Assembly (NCBI RefSeq): GCF_011752565.1
Contig: NZ_VWXK01000041.1
Location: 1-51,095, forward strand
From: Pantoea sp. Ap-967
Lineage (GTDB): Bacteria; Pseudomonadota; Gammaproteobacteria; Pseudomonadales; Pseudomonadaceae
Length of the DNA: 51,095 nucleotides
Direction of reading: 5' to 3'
The notes under the pieces were generated by a model. The model saw only the letters and a program-made list of their open reading frames with translations, ran no database searches and had not been told where the DNA came from. Shown one piece after another: positions 17,429-25,036 of the stretch; positions within the stretch are counted from its first letter, which is position 1; every line of letters begins with the position of its first letter. A program made the position numbers and the translations under genes.

Positions 17429-17884
17429 TCAATCCATGCGGTTGCCGCCGTGGATACCTTCGGTCAGGTTACCGCCGTGGATACCGTCGGTCAGGTTGCC
17501 GCCGTGGATGCCTTCTTCCACGGTGCCGCAGAAGTAGCCTTCGTCGTTCGAGTCAATCTTGTCGACGGTAACCTGTTGGCTGCCGGTGACGCTTTGCAGA
17601 TCGACAGGATGCTGGCTGGTGTTGATGTACAGCAGCTGGCCATCCTGCTCGATGCGCACGGCCAGGCTGTAACTGTGGCGAGGGTCGATCTGGCTGCTAT
17701 CGAAAGTCAGTTGCAGCCGGACCGGGAAGCGGCCAGCACAGCGCAAGCGCAGCTCGGCAAGGCTTACCGATGGCCCATCGGCCAGCGACACATCGAGCAA
17801 GCTCAGTTGAACCAGGCCAGAGGCCGGCAGGGTGTTGTCGTCGGAGGAAACGATTTCAACGTCGAGCGATTTCATCTGGGTCAT
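17429..17884 (-). CDS. YbaY-domain protein without signal peptide and with a triple nonapeptide tail
   Basis: This is a 151-residue protein. Residues 6-110 align with the YbaY domain of the lipoprotein gene next to it (LVQLSLLDVSLADGPSVSLAE; LQLTFDSSQIDPRHSYSLAVRIEQDGQLLYINTSQHPVDL). There is no signal peptide or lipobox, so it is cytoplasmic or exported by another route. The tail (124-151) is three copies of a nine-residue unit, [E/D]-G-I-H-G-G-N-L-T, after a lone Cys119. The start is certain: AAGGAG precedes ATG 17884. It lies 81 bp after plsB and 73 bp before its paralogue. The tail function is unknown; metal binding through His or a self-assembling or exported tail are possibilities. Confidence 0.82.
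   Translation of the reverse strand: MTQMKSLDVEIVSSDDNTLPASGLVQLSLLDVSLADGPSVSLAELRLRCAGRFPVRLQLTFDSSQIDPRHSYSLAVRIEQDGQLLYINTSQHPVDLQSVTGSQQVTVDKIDSNDEGYFCGTVEEGIHGGNLTDGIHGGNLTEGIHGGNRMD
17435..17515 (-). repeat. 27-bp tandem repeat, three copies, in frame
   Basis: Three 27-bp units encode the nonapeptide tail of the YbaY-domain protein. Units differ at a few bases, mostly at third positions and the last unit. Copy number could vary between strains. Confidence 0.85.
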
Positions 17885-17965
17885 ATCATGCTCCTTGAGC
17901 GGGATTCAGGTGATGCAGCGAGCTCATCCTGATTCCCACCAAGGGCCGATGGCAGATAGAAACCC

Positions 17966-20452
17966 TTACCCTTGCACGCTGTCCACCGGTTCATCGCGGT
18001 GCAGGGCCACCTGGCGGATCGACAGGCGCAGCTCGGCCGACAGCACACGCTTGGCCACGCCTTCGGTCAGTTCGCCGAGCTTGTCGTGATAGCCCAACTT
18101 GCCGTTGCCGTCCGGGCGCAACACGCCTTGTTGCACCAGGGTCTGGATGAAGTGGCGGAACAGGGTCTTGTCGAAGAACTCCGGCGCATTCAGGCCATGC
18201 AGGATCGACAGGCGCTGGGCCATCATCACGCACAGGTCTTCCAGCTCCTCGGCGTTCAGGCTGTGCTGGCCGCTGTTGAGCAGCAGCGAGGTGGCCATGT
18301 AGAAGCGCTGCAGGGTCTGGGTGATGGTGCGCGCCAGCAAGGTCAGCAGCACGAACGGCCGCGAGCTGGGTGCCGGGCGTAGGTACACGCCGTTTTCCTG
18401 GCGCAGCAACCCATGCTCGACCAACGCCGCCAGCCATTGGTCGATCACCTCGTCCAGTTGCTCCGGTGCCCAGCGCAGGAACAGCTCGGCCTGCAGGTAC
18501 GGGTACAGCGCGTGCACGTACTGGCCAAGCAGTTCGCGGCTCATGCGCGAGCTGCTGAGGAAGAAGCTCGCCAGCAGCGCCGGCAGGGCGAAGATGTGCA
18601 GGACGTTGTTGCGGTAGTAGGTCATCAGCACGGCCTGGGCTTCATCCAGGTAGAGGATGCGGCCCAGGGCGTCCTTCTGTTCGGCCAGCAGGTCCATGCC
18701 ACGCACGTGCTCGATCAGCGCCTGGCCGTCGCCGTCGGGCAGGGTGGTGTGCGCCGAGTAAGGCACCTTGCGCAGCAGCGCCAGGTACAGGTCCAGCACA
18801 CGGCTCAGGGCGCGTTCGTCCAGGGCCAGGCGGCTGGTGGATAGCAGCGCCAGGGCCACCAGGTTGACCGGGTTGACCGCCGCGGCCTCGTTCAGGTGAC
18901 GGGCCACGGTTTCACCCAGGCGGGTGGTGGCCGCGTTCAGCCAGGCCGGGCGGAACTGCGGGCCAAGCTCCTGCTCGCGCCAGCCGGGTTGCTGCTGGTC
19001 AAGGAACCCTGCCAGGCGGATCGGCTCGCCGAAGTTGACCGACACCTGGCCGAAGCGCTGCTTCAGCGCGCCGATCACCTTGAAGATGTCGAAGATCGAC
19101 TCCTTCTTCTTGGTTTTCCCGCGCAATTCGCCAAGGTAGGTGCGGCCTTCGAGCACCCGCTCGTAACCGATGTACACCGGCACGAACACGATGGGCGTGC
19201 GCGAGGAGCGCAGGAAGCTGCGCAGGGTGATCGCCAGCATGCCGGTGCGCGGCTGCAGCATGCGCCCGGTGCGCGAGCGCCCGCCTTCGACGAAGTATTC
19301 CACCGGGAAACCCTTGGTGAACAGGGTGTGCAGGTATTCGTTGAACACCGCGGTGTACAGCGGGTTGCCCTTGAAGGTGCGGCGCATGAAGAACGCCCCG
19401 CCGCGGCGCAGCAGGCCGCCGATCACCGGCATGTTGAGGTTGATGCCGGCGGCGATGTGCGGCGGTGTCAGGCCGTTGCGAAACAGCAGGTAGGACAGCA
19501 GCAGGTAGTCGATGTGGCTGCGGTGGCAGGGCACGTAGATCACTTCGTGGCCCGGGGCGATGCCCTGTACCTGCTCGATGTGGTTGACCTTGATGCCGTC
19601 GTAGATCTTGTTCCAGAACCAGCTCAGCACCACTTCGAGGAAGCGGATGGCGGTGTAGGTGTAGTCCGAGGCGATTTCATTGCCGTAGCGCAGCGCCAGG
19701 GCTTCGGCCTTGGCCTGGGGCAGGTTCTCGCGCTGGGCCTCCTCGCTGATGGCCTGGCGCACCAGGGGGGCGTGTACCAGGCCTTTGACCAGATTGCGCC
19801 GGTGCGAGATGTCCGGGCCGATGACGGCGCTCTTGAGGTTGCGAAAGTGCACGCGCATCAGGCGCTGGGCCATGCGCACGGTTCGCTCGTGGCCTTTGTT
19901 GTGCTGTACCAGCTCGCGCAGGTGAATGGGCGCGGAGAACTGCACGCGGGTCTTGCGCCCCAGGATCAGCACGGTCAGCAGCCGGCGCAGGCGCCCGGTG
20001 ACTGCCCAGCTGTCGGCGAACAATAGCTTCCACGGGCTGTTCTCGCTGGCCGGGGTCTGCCCCCAGAACACACTGACCGGAATGATCTGCGCGTCTTCCT
20101 CGGCGTGCTGACTGATGGCGGCGACCAGGCGCTCCAGGGTAGGCGGGGCGCCGCGCTTGTCGTGGCGGCCAAGCCAGTCTGGGTCCGGCGTCAGGTAGAA
20201 GAACGCCGCAGGCTCATGCAGCGGGCCGACCGCCACCGGCAGCACCGGGCGTGGCAGCCCGGCCTTGGTGCATTCGCGGTCGACCACGGCCAGGTCGGTG
20301 AGCGAGGGCGAAGGCAGGGCATAGAACACCGGCCGGCTGCGGTCGAGCTTGAGGGTCAGCGAGGACTGGTTGATGGTCTCGGAGCGCACCCACAGGTACA
20401 TCAGGCGACGCAGGGCGCCGAAAATCAGGCGGCGCAGAGGGGAACGGGTCAT
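17966..20452 (-). CDS. plsB: Glycerol-3-phosphate 1-O-acyltransferase
   Basis: This is an 828-residue inner-membrane enzyme that acylates sn-glycerol 3-phosphate, the first step of phospholipid synthesis. The acyltransferase block is complete: YVPCHRSHIDYLLLSYLL with the HX4D pair His310-Asp315, then GAFFMRRTF, EYFVEGGRSRTGRMLQPRTGML and IVFVPVYIGYE. Length equals that of the PlsB family. The N-terminus (MTRSPLRRLIFGALRRLMYLWVRSE) is a basic amphipathic membrane anchor. It heads a leftward set with the YbaY and DUF4197 genes and is divergent from the cold-shock gene. Confidence 0.96.
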   Translation of the reverse strand: MTRSPLRRLIFGALRRLMYLWVRSETINQSSLTLKLDRSRPVFYALPSPSLTDLAVVDRECTKAGLPRPVLPVAVGPLHEPAAFFYLTPDPDWLGRHDKRGAPPTLERLVAAISQHAEEDAQIIPVSVFWGQTPASENSPWKLLFADSWAVTGRLRRLLTVLILGRKTRVQFSAPIHLRELVQHNKGHERTVRMAQRLMRVHFRNLKSAVIGPDISHRRNLVKGLVHAPLVRQAISEEAQRENLPQAKAEALALRYGNEIASDYTYTAIRFLEVVLSWFWNKIYDGIKVNHIEQVQGIAPGHEVIYVPCHRSHIDYLLLSYLLFRNGLTPPHIAAGINLNMPVIGGLLRRGGAFFMRRTFKGNPLYTAVFNEYLHTLFTKGFPVEYFVEGGRSRTGRMLQPRTGMLAITLRSFLRSSRTPIVFVPVYIGYERVLEGRTYLGELRGKTKKKESIFDIFKVIGALKQRFGQVSVNFGEPIRLAGFLDQQQPGWREQELGPQFRPAWLNAATTRLGETVARHLNEAAAVNPVNLVALALLSTSRLALDERALSRVLDLYLALLRKVPYSAHTTLPDGDGQALIEHVRGMDLLAEQKDALGRILYLDEAQAVLMTYYRNNVLHIFALPALLASFFLSSSRMSRELLGQYVHALYPYLQAELFLRWAPEQLDEVIDQWLAALVEHGLLRQENGVYLRPAPSSRPFVLLTLLARTITQTLQRFYMATSLLLNSGQHSLNAEELEDLCVMMAQRLSILHGLNAPEFFDKTLFRHFIQTLVQQGVLRPDGNGKLGYHDKLGELTEGVAKRVLSAELRLSIRQVALHRDEPVDSVQG

Positions 20453-20574
20453 GGGGTGAGTGCCCTGGGTATGAATTCGAAGAGTGGACAGCCATTTAGT
20501 CTGTCGTATCGGCGTAAGTTCAGCAAAATACGGTAAATAGCGCGGCGGTCATGAATATTTTTTGTTCTGTGTCA

Positions 20575-20682
20575 TATACTCGGCCTGCCCCTTGCAAGAT
20601 ATTTCGGCAAGCGGCGTCGACATAGGGAGGACACCCTGTGTCTACAAGGCGATCTTCACAATAAAAATCCGGAGTAGTTCAG
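20575..20682 (+). promoter_or_regulatory. Promoter and structured 5' leader of the cold-shock gene
   Basis: A good -10 (TATACT, 20575-20580) would start a leader of about 95 bases. It holds two hairpins: CTTGC/GCAAG at 20591-20611, and a 9-bp stem at 20619-20642 (GACATAGGG with CCCTGTGTC, one G-U pair). A Shine-Dalgarno GGAG follows at about 20671. Long folded leaders that control translation by temperature are known for cold-shock genes. The -35 is poor, and folding is judged by eye. Confidence 0.5.
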
Positions 20683-20892
20683 ATGTCGTCTCGTGAGACT
20701 GGGAATGTAAAGTGGTTCAACGATGCCAAGGGCTATGGCTTCATTCAGCGCGAAGGTGGTGCGGATGTGTTCGTCCACTATCGGGCGATCCGCGGTGAGG
20801 GGCATCGTACCCTGGTCGAAGGGCAGCGGGTGGAATACGCCTGCGTGCAGGGCCAGAAAGGCCTGCAAGCCGAGGACGTAGTAGGCCTCTGA
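20683..20892 (+). CDS. Cold-shock domain protein
   Basis: This 69-residue protein is a single OB-fold cold-shock domain that binds single-stranded RNA or DNA. RNP1 is KGYGFIQ and RNP2 is VFVHY, after the usual GNVKWFNDA start. The loop RAIRGEGHRTLVEGQRVEYA and the end GLQAEDV are like CspA/CspD proteins of pseudomonads. The subtype (cold-induced or stationary-phase) is not decided by sequence. A GGAGT ribosome site precedes ATG 20683. A REP pair follows directly. Confidence 0.94.
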   Translation: MSSRETGNVKWFNDAKGYGFIQREGGADVFVHYRAIRGEGHRTLVEGQRVEYACVQGQKGLQAEDVVGL

Positions 20893-20902
20893 GCCACGGG
20901 CT

Positions 20903-20989
20903 TGTAGGAGCGGGCTTGCCCCGTGAACACCGGCGCTGCCGGTGCCCGCCACCGTGCTGGCGGCTTCGCGGGGCAACCCCGCTCCTACA
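20903..20989. repeat. REP inverted pair after the cold-shock gene
   Basis: Outer arms TGTAGGAGCGGG (20903-20914) and CCCGCTCCTACA (20978-20989) enclose GC-rich inner hairpins (CACCGGCGCTGCCGGTG). It lies between convergent genes. Confidence 0.85.
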
Positions 20990-21004
20990 GAGAAGGCCAG
21001 GCCT

Positions 21005-21379
21005 TCAGGTACGCCAGGTGATTTCCTCTTCACCGTCGGCGCTGATGCGCACCCAGCGGTCGGCATCTTCCTCTCCGTCTTCCTCCACCCAGCCACCCGG
21101 CGCGCAACGCACTTCCACGTTCAGTGCGGCGAACGCAGCGCGGGCGCAGGCGACATCATCGGCCCACGGCGTCTGGTCGCTTTCCAGGTAAAGGCTGTTC
21201 CATTTCCCTACAGCCTTGGGTAACCAAGTGACTGGAATGTTACCGGCCTGGCACTTGAAGGTCTGGCCTTTTTGTTTCCATTCGCTGCACGGGCCGATGG
21301 CCTGGGCCAACCACGCGGCAATCTGCTGGTGGTCGACGTCGGTGTCCTTCAGGTAAATCTCGATATCAGGTTGGCGCAT
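21005..21379 (-). CDS. Unknown small protein, downstream of rlmA
   Basis: This is a 124-residue soluble, acidic protein that I do not recognise. The order suggests an alpha/beta fold: IEIYLKDTDVDHQQIAAWLAQAIG, then QTFKCQAGNIPVTWLPKAVGKWNSLYLES, TPWADDVACARAAFAALNVEVRCAPGGW and an acidic end. GGAG precedes ATG 21379. It is 17 bp after rlmA and therefore the third gene of a dapE-rlmA transcript. No signal peptide or membrane segment is present. Confidence 0.82.
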   Translation of the reverse strand: MRQPDIEIYLKDTDVDHQQIAAWLAQAIGPCSEWKQKGQTFKCQAGNIPVTWLPKAVGKWNSLYLESDQTPWADDVACARAAFAALNVEVRCAPGGWVEEDGEEDADRWVRISADGEEEITWRT

Positions 21380-21396
21380 AAGGGCTCCGGGTGTGC

Positions 21397-22209
21397 TCAG
21401 TCTTGGCGCACGAAATAGTCATAACGCATGGAAACGGTGACCTCGAACGGCTCGGGCTGGTCGATCACCCGGGCGCGTTTCTCGGCACTGGCGCGCCAGC
21501 CGTGCGGGGTCATCGCCAGCAGGTCGGCACGGGCCTTGGGTTCGGCCAGGCTCAAGCGGAACTCGAGGACTTCGCCATGGGCATGGGCCATGCCTTCGGG
21601 GATCAGGGCCAGGTGCTTGTCGTCGGCGTAGGGGCGCACTTGATCGTAGAGCACTTCGCGCAGCTCCATCAGGTGCCCGCTGGTGGGGCCGACGCGCATC
21701 AGGCCGCCACCTGGGCTGAGCAGGCGCTTGGCCTCGGCCCAGTCCAGCGGGCTGAACACACTGGCAATGAACTGGCAGCTGGCGTCGGCCAGGGGCACAC
21801 GCGCCATGCTGGCGACCATCCAGGTCACCTCGGGCGCGCGGCGGCAGGCACGCTTGACCGCTTCGCGGGAGATGTCCAGGGCGTAGCCGTCAGCCCCAGG
21901 CAAGGCCTGGGCCAGCTGCGCGGTGTAGTAGCCTTCGCCGCAGCCGATGTCGAGCCAGGCGCCGGGCTGGCGCTGGGCAGCAAGCTCGGCCAGGCGGCGG
22001 GCCACCGGGGCGTAGTGGCCTGCGTCGAGGAACGCCCGGCGGGCTTCGACCATGGCCTGGTTGTCACCTGGGTCGCGGCTGTTCTTGTGCTGCACCGGCA
22101 GCAGGTTCAGGTAGCCCTGGCGGGCCCGGTCGAAGCGGTGGCCAGCCGGGCACACCACGCCGTTGTCGAGCGGGCTCAAGGGCGCCTGGCAAAGAGGGCA
22201 GGCCAGCAT
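21397..22209 (-). CDS. rlmA: 23S rRNA guanine-N1 methyltransferase, RlmA family
   Basis: This is a 270-residue SAM-dependent enzyme. The N-terminus has a zinc-binding set (Cys4, Cys7, Cys20, His24 in LACPLCQAPL and VVCPAGHRFDRARQGYLNLL). The methyltransferase core has WLDIGCGEGYYTAQL and YALDISREAVKRA. RlmA of E. coli methylates G745 of 23S rRNA; this protein should do the same, though the paralogous TlrB type (G748) cannot be excluded by motif alone. Its ATG shares a base with the dapE stop (TGATG), so translation is coupled. Confidence 0.9.
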   Translation of the reverse strand: MLACPLCQAPLSPLDNGVVCPAGHRFDRARQGYLNLLPVQHKNSRDPGDNQAMVEARRAFLDAGHYAPVARRLAELAAQRQPGAWLDIGCGEGYYTAQLAQALPGADGYALDISREAVKRACRRAPEVTWMVASMARVPLADASCQFIASVFSPLDWAEAKRLLSPGGGLMRVGPTSGHLMELREVLYDQVRPYADDKHLALIPEGMAHAHGEVLEFRLSLAEPKARADLLAMTPHGWRASAEKRARVIDQPEPFEVTVSMRYDYFVRQD

Positions 22210-23360
22210 CAGGCGAGCAACCGGACCAGGGTCTGGTAGTAGATTTCGGTCAGCAGGTCGAGGTCGCTGGCCAGAATCCGCTCATCGACCTGGTGGATGG
22301 TGGCGTTGACCGGGCCAAGCTCGACCACCTGGGTGCCCATGGTGGCGATGAAGCGACCATCGGACGTACCGCCGCTGGTGGACGGCTGGGTTTCGCGGCC
22401 AGTGACACCCTTGATGCTGGCGGCCACGGCATCGAGCAGTTCGCCAGGCTCGGTGAGGAACGGTAGGCCGGAGAGCGCCCAGTCGATCGTCCAATCCAGC
22501 TCATGCTTGTCGAGAATCGCCGCAACCCGCGCCTGCAGCCCTTCAACGGTGGACTCGGTGGAGAAGCGGAAGTTGAACAGCGCGGTGAGTTCGCCCGGCA
22601 CCACGTTGGTGGCACCGGTACCGGAGTTCAGGTTGGAAATCTGGAAGCTGGTGGGCGGGAAGAAGGCATTGCCCTCGTCCCAGTGCTCGGCCGCCAGCTC
22701 TGCAAGGGCCGCTGCGGCCAGGTGGATCGGGTTGCGGGCCAGGTGCGGGTAGGCCACGTGGCCCTGCTTGCCGCGCACGGTCAGCTTGGCACCGAGCGAG
22801 CCGCGGCGGCCGTTCTTCACCACATCGCCGAGCAGGGTAGTGCTCGACGGCTCACCGACTATGCACCAGTCCAGGCGCTCGTTACGTGCCTTCAGGCGCT
22901 CGACCACGGCCTTGGTGCCATGGTGGGCGGGGCCTTCCTCGTCGCTGGTGATCAGGAAAGCGACCTTGCCACGGTGGTTCGGGTAGTCCTGCACGAAGCG
23001 TTCGCTGGCCACCACCATGGAGGCCAGGCTGCCCTTCATGTCGGCGGCGCCACGGCCGCACAGCATGCCGTCGGCATCGATCAGCGCCTCGAATGGCTCG
23101 TGCTGCCATTGCTGCACCGGGCCGGTGGGTACCACGTCGGTGTGGCCGGCGAAGCACAGCACCGGGCCTTCCTGGTGGCCGTGGGTGGCCCAGAAGTTGT
23201 CGACATCCTCGATACGCATCGGCTCCAGCTGGAAGCCCACGGCGCCCAGGCGGTTCATCATCTGTGCCTGGCAGTCGGCATCGACGGGGGTGACCGAGGG
23301 GCGGCGGATCAGGTCGCAGGCCAGTTGAAGGGTAGGCGTGAGCTCGGCTGGGGCCGTCAT
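22209..23360 (-). CDS. dapE: Succinyl-diaminopimelate desuccinylase
   Basis: This 383-residue zinc enzyme releases LL-diaminopimelate from its N-succinyl form, for lysine and cell-wall synthesis. Motifs present are FAGHTDVVPTGP, GRGAADMKGSLASMV, the catalytic SDEEGPAHHGT, PSTSGGTSDGRF and the final NATIHQVDE, an M20 peptidase layout. The start at 23360 follows GGAG at six bases; a longer frame to 23435 is not supported. It is the first gene of a leftward set with rlmA. With dapC and dapD in this window it covers three steps of the succinylase route. Confidence 0.96.
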   Translation of the reverse strand: MTAPAELTPTLQLACDLIRRPSVTPVDADCQAQMMNRLGAVGFQLEPMRIEDVDNFWATHGHQEGPVLCFAGHTDVVPTGPVQQWQHEPFEALIDADGMLCGRGAADMKGSLASMVVASERFVQDYPNHRGKVAFLITSDEEGPAHHGTKAVVERLKARNERLDWCIVGEPSSTTLLGDVVKNGRRGSLGAKLTVRGKQGHVAYPHLARNPIHLAAAALAELAAEHWDEGNAFFPPTSFQISNLNSGTGATNVVPGELTALFNFRFSTESTVEGLQARVAAILDKHELDWTIDWALSGLPFLTEPGELLDAVAASIKGVTGRETQPSTSGGTSDGRFIATMGTQVVELGPVNATIHQVDERILASDLDLLTEIYYQTLVRLLA

Positions 23361-23564
23361 GTAAAACTCCGGAAACAGGGCAAGGCGGGCAAGGAGCGGT
23401 AGTTTAAAGCAAAAAACCTGGTGTGAAGCGTGCACTCGCGTGATTGACCCGGAAGGCTTGCCTGCAGGGGAGGTTGTTCATGCTGAAGCTGGCTTGCCAG
23501 GGCGGTTAGGTTGCGTCGGCCCTCAGTGGGCAAACCAACTCACAACCATAGGTAGTAAAACGTT

Positions 23565-24218
23565 ATGCGTATCAAGCAGTGGATAGCCCTGGGTATGGCA
23601 CTGGGGTGCAGTTCGGCGGTATTTGCGTCTAGCACGGATGTCATCGTGACCGGTGTCATCAAGCCGGCAGCGTGCACACCATCGTTGGGCGGGGGAGGGA
23701 GATTCGACTTTGGAAATATTTCGGTCAATCAATTGCAGCAAGGCAGGGAAACTTCCTTCACATCGCCGGTACAGCAACTGGCAGTGAACTGTGATGCGCC
23801 GGTCCGGTTTGCCTTGCGGGGGGTTGATGGCCGGGCAGGTACCGCGATCGGGGATGCGGACAGTCCTTTGGCTTTTGGCCTGGGTACCAACGATCGTAAC
23901 CAGCGCATTGGTGCCTATTTCTTGCAAGCGCCGGCCAACAGTTTTGTAGCTGACGGCAACAGTTCGGTTCGTCGCCTGCGGACTGTTGATGGGGGGGCAT
24001 CCTGGGGTGTAGACGGCAATGTCCTCATCACCACGCTGTACAACGGCACTGAGGGGCACTTCCATGGCTTTGCTGTAGGCGCCCAAGTACCTACTGCCAT
24101 CAAGCAGCTGACTGCTGACTTGTTTGTAAACATGCGAATTGCCGCCCTCAATGACCTGACAGTCACCGACGACACCCTCATCGATGGCGCCTCGACCATC
24201 GAGGTGTCCTACCTCTAA
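23565..24218 (+). CDS. DUF1120-type fimbrial major subunit
   Basis: This 217-residue secreted pilin has a signal peptide (MRIKQWIALGMALGCSSAVFA). The mature part opens STDVIVTGVIKPAACTPSL with a G-rich loop and FDFGNISV, a pattern of DUF1120 pilins, with a disulfide likely between the Cys of PAAC and the Cys of LAVNCDAP. The C-terminus ends S-T-I-E-V-S-Y-L, an alternating beta-zipper strand for chaperone binding. It is the first gene of the fimbrial operon, and a strong hairpin follows. Base use looks less GC-rich than in the flanks. It is homologous to the C-terminal half of the tip protein at 27398. Confidence 0.85.
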   Translation: MRIKQWIALGMALGCSSAVFASSTDVIVTGVIKPAACTPSLGGGGRFDFGNISVNQLQQGRETSFTSPVQQLAVNCDAPVRFALRGVDGRAGTAIGDADSPLAFGLGTNDRNQRIGAYFLQAPANSFVADGNSSVRRLRTVDGGASWGVDGNVLITTLYNGTEGHFHGFAVGAQVPTAIKQLTADLFVNMRIAALNDLTVTDDTLIDGASTIEVSYL

Positions 24219-24278
24219 AGCACGCTGAGGCCGCGCTTGCCGCCAGGTTGGCCAGCGCCCGACGCGTTCCTGTCACCT

Positions 24279-24304
24279 GTTCGCTGCCCTTTGGGGCAGC
24301 GAAC
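24279..24304 (+). terminator. Strong hairpin between pilin and chaperone genes
   Basis: A perfect 11-bp stem (GTTCGCTGCCC / GGGCAGCGAAC) with TTTG loop lies 61 bp after the pilin stop. It has no T run. It probably trims transcription or protects the pilin mRNA so that the subunit is made in excess. Confidence 0.6.
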
Positions 24305-24325
24305 CTGCCTTGCAGGGTGTCGTGC

Positions 24326-25036
24326 ATGAGCATGTTGAAGCGAATGTTTTGGAGTGCAGGTTGCCTGCTGCTATTGGCCCAGGGCGCCCAGGCCGCTGGC
24401 ATGGTCCCGGAAACGTCAGTGTTGATCGTCAACGAAGCCGACGGGGAAGCATCGATCTCGGTGCGAAATGATGACCCGACCCCTGCGCTGTTACTCGTGA
24501 CCCTGCAGAACTTGCCGGAAGACGAAGCGCCGCTGCTGTTTCTCACCCAGCCCGCCTGGCGGGTCGAGGCCGGCCAGGAACAGCGGGTGCGGTTCATGCT
24601 GCGTGCAACTGAACCGTTGCAGACCCAGCGCTTGAAACGCGTGATTTTCGAAGGCGTGCCCCAGCAGGCGGTGCCTGCCGCCGGGGTCGCCAGGGTAGGG
24701 GTGAGCGTGAGGCAGAACCTGCCGGTCATCATCCACCCCAAGGGCTTGGCGCCCAACCGGTCACCTTGGGAGGGTTTGCAGTGGCGTCAGGAGGCCAGCG
24801 GCATAAAGGTCGAGAACCCGACCCCCTACGTCGTGCGCCTGGCTCAGGAAGTCCGGCTGATGCCAGGGGATGAGCCCGCTTACTTACCGCGCACCTACGT
24901 GTTGCCTGGGGAGTCGCTGGCGCTTCGGCAGGCGCCTTCAACCCGCGACCACCAGCGGGTGCGGCTGTTTCCAGCCACGGTGTACGGCTTTGCCGTCGAT
25001 GAATTCGAAACCCCACTGCTGGGTGGGCGCAATTGA
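24326..25036 (+). CDS. Fimbrial periplasmic chaperone
   Basis: This is a 236-residue PapD-like chaperone with two immunoglobulin-like domains. A signal peptide (about 1-25, LLLLAQGAQA) precedes the mature TSVLIVNEADGEASISVRNDDPTPALLLVTLQ. Also seen are FLTQPAWRVEAGQEQRVRFMLRATEPLQTQRLKRVIFEGVPQ in the position of the conserved strand that binds subunits, and RVGVSVRQNLPVIIHPKGL. It holds subunits unfolded for donor-strand exchange. ATG 24326 follows AGGG; an ATG six bases later is also possible. Its stop overlaps the usher start. Confidence 0.87.
   Translation: MSMLKRMFWSAGCLLLLAQGAQAAGMVPETSVLIVNEADGEASISVRNDDPTPALLLVTLQNLPEDEAPLLFLTQPAWRVEAGQEQRVRFMLRATEPLQTQRLKRVIFEGVPQQAVPAAGVARVGVSVRQNLPVIIHPKGLAPNRSPWEGLQWRQEASGIKVENPTPYVVRLAQEVRLMPGDEPAYLPRTYVLPGESLALRQAPSTRDHQRVRLFPATVYGFAVDEFETPLLGGRN

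Noticed and set aside
17435..17515. The nonapeptide tail as RTX calcium-binding repeats
   Set aside because: The period of nine fits, but the GGxGxDxUx pattern is not met (no G at position four, no regular Asp).
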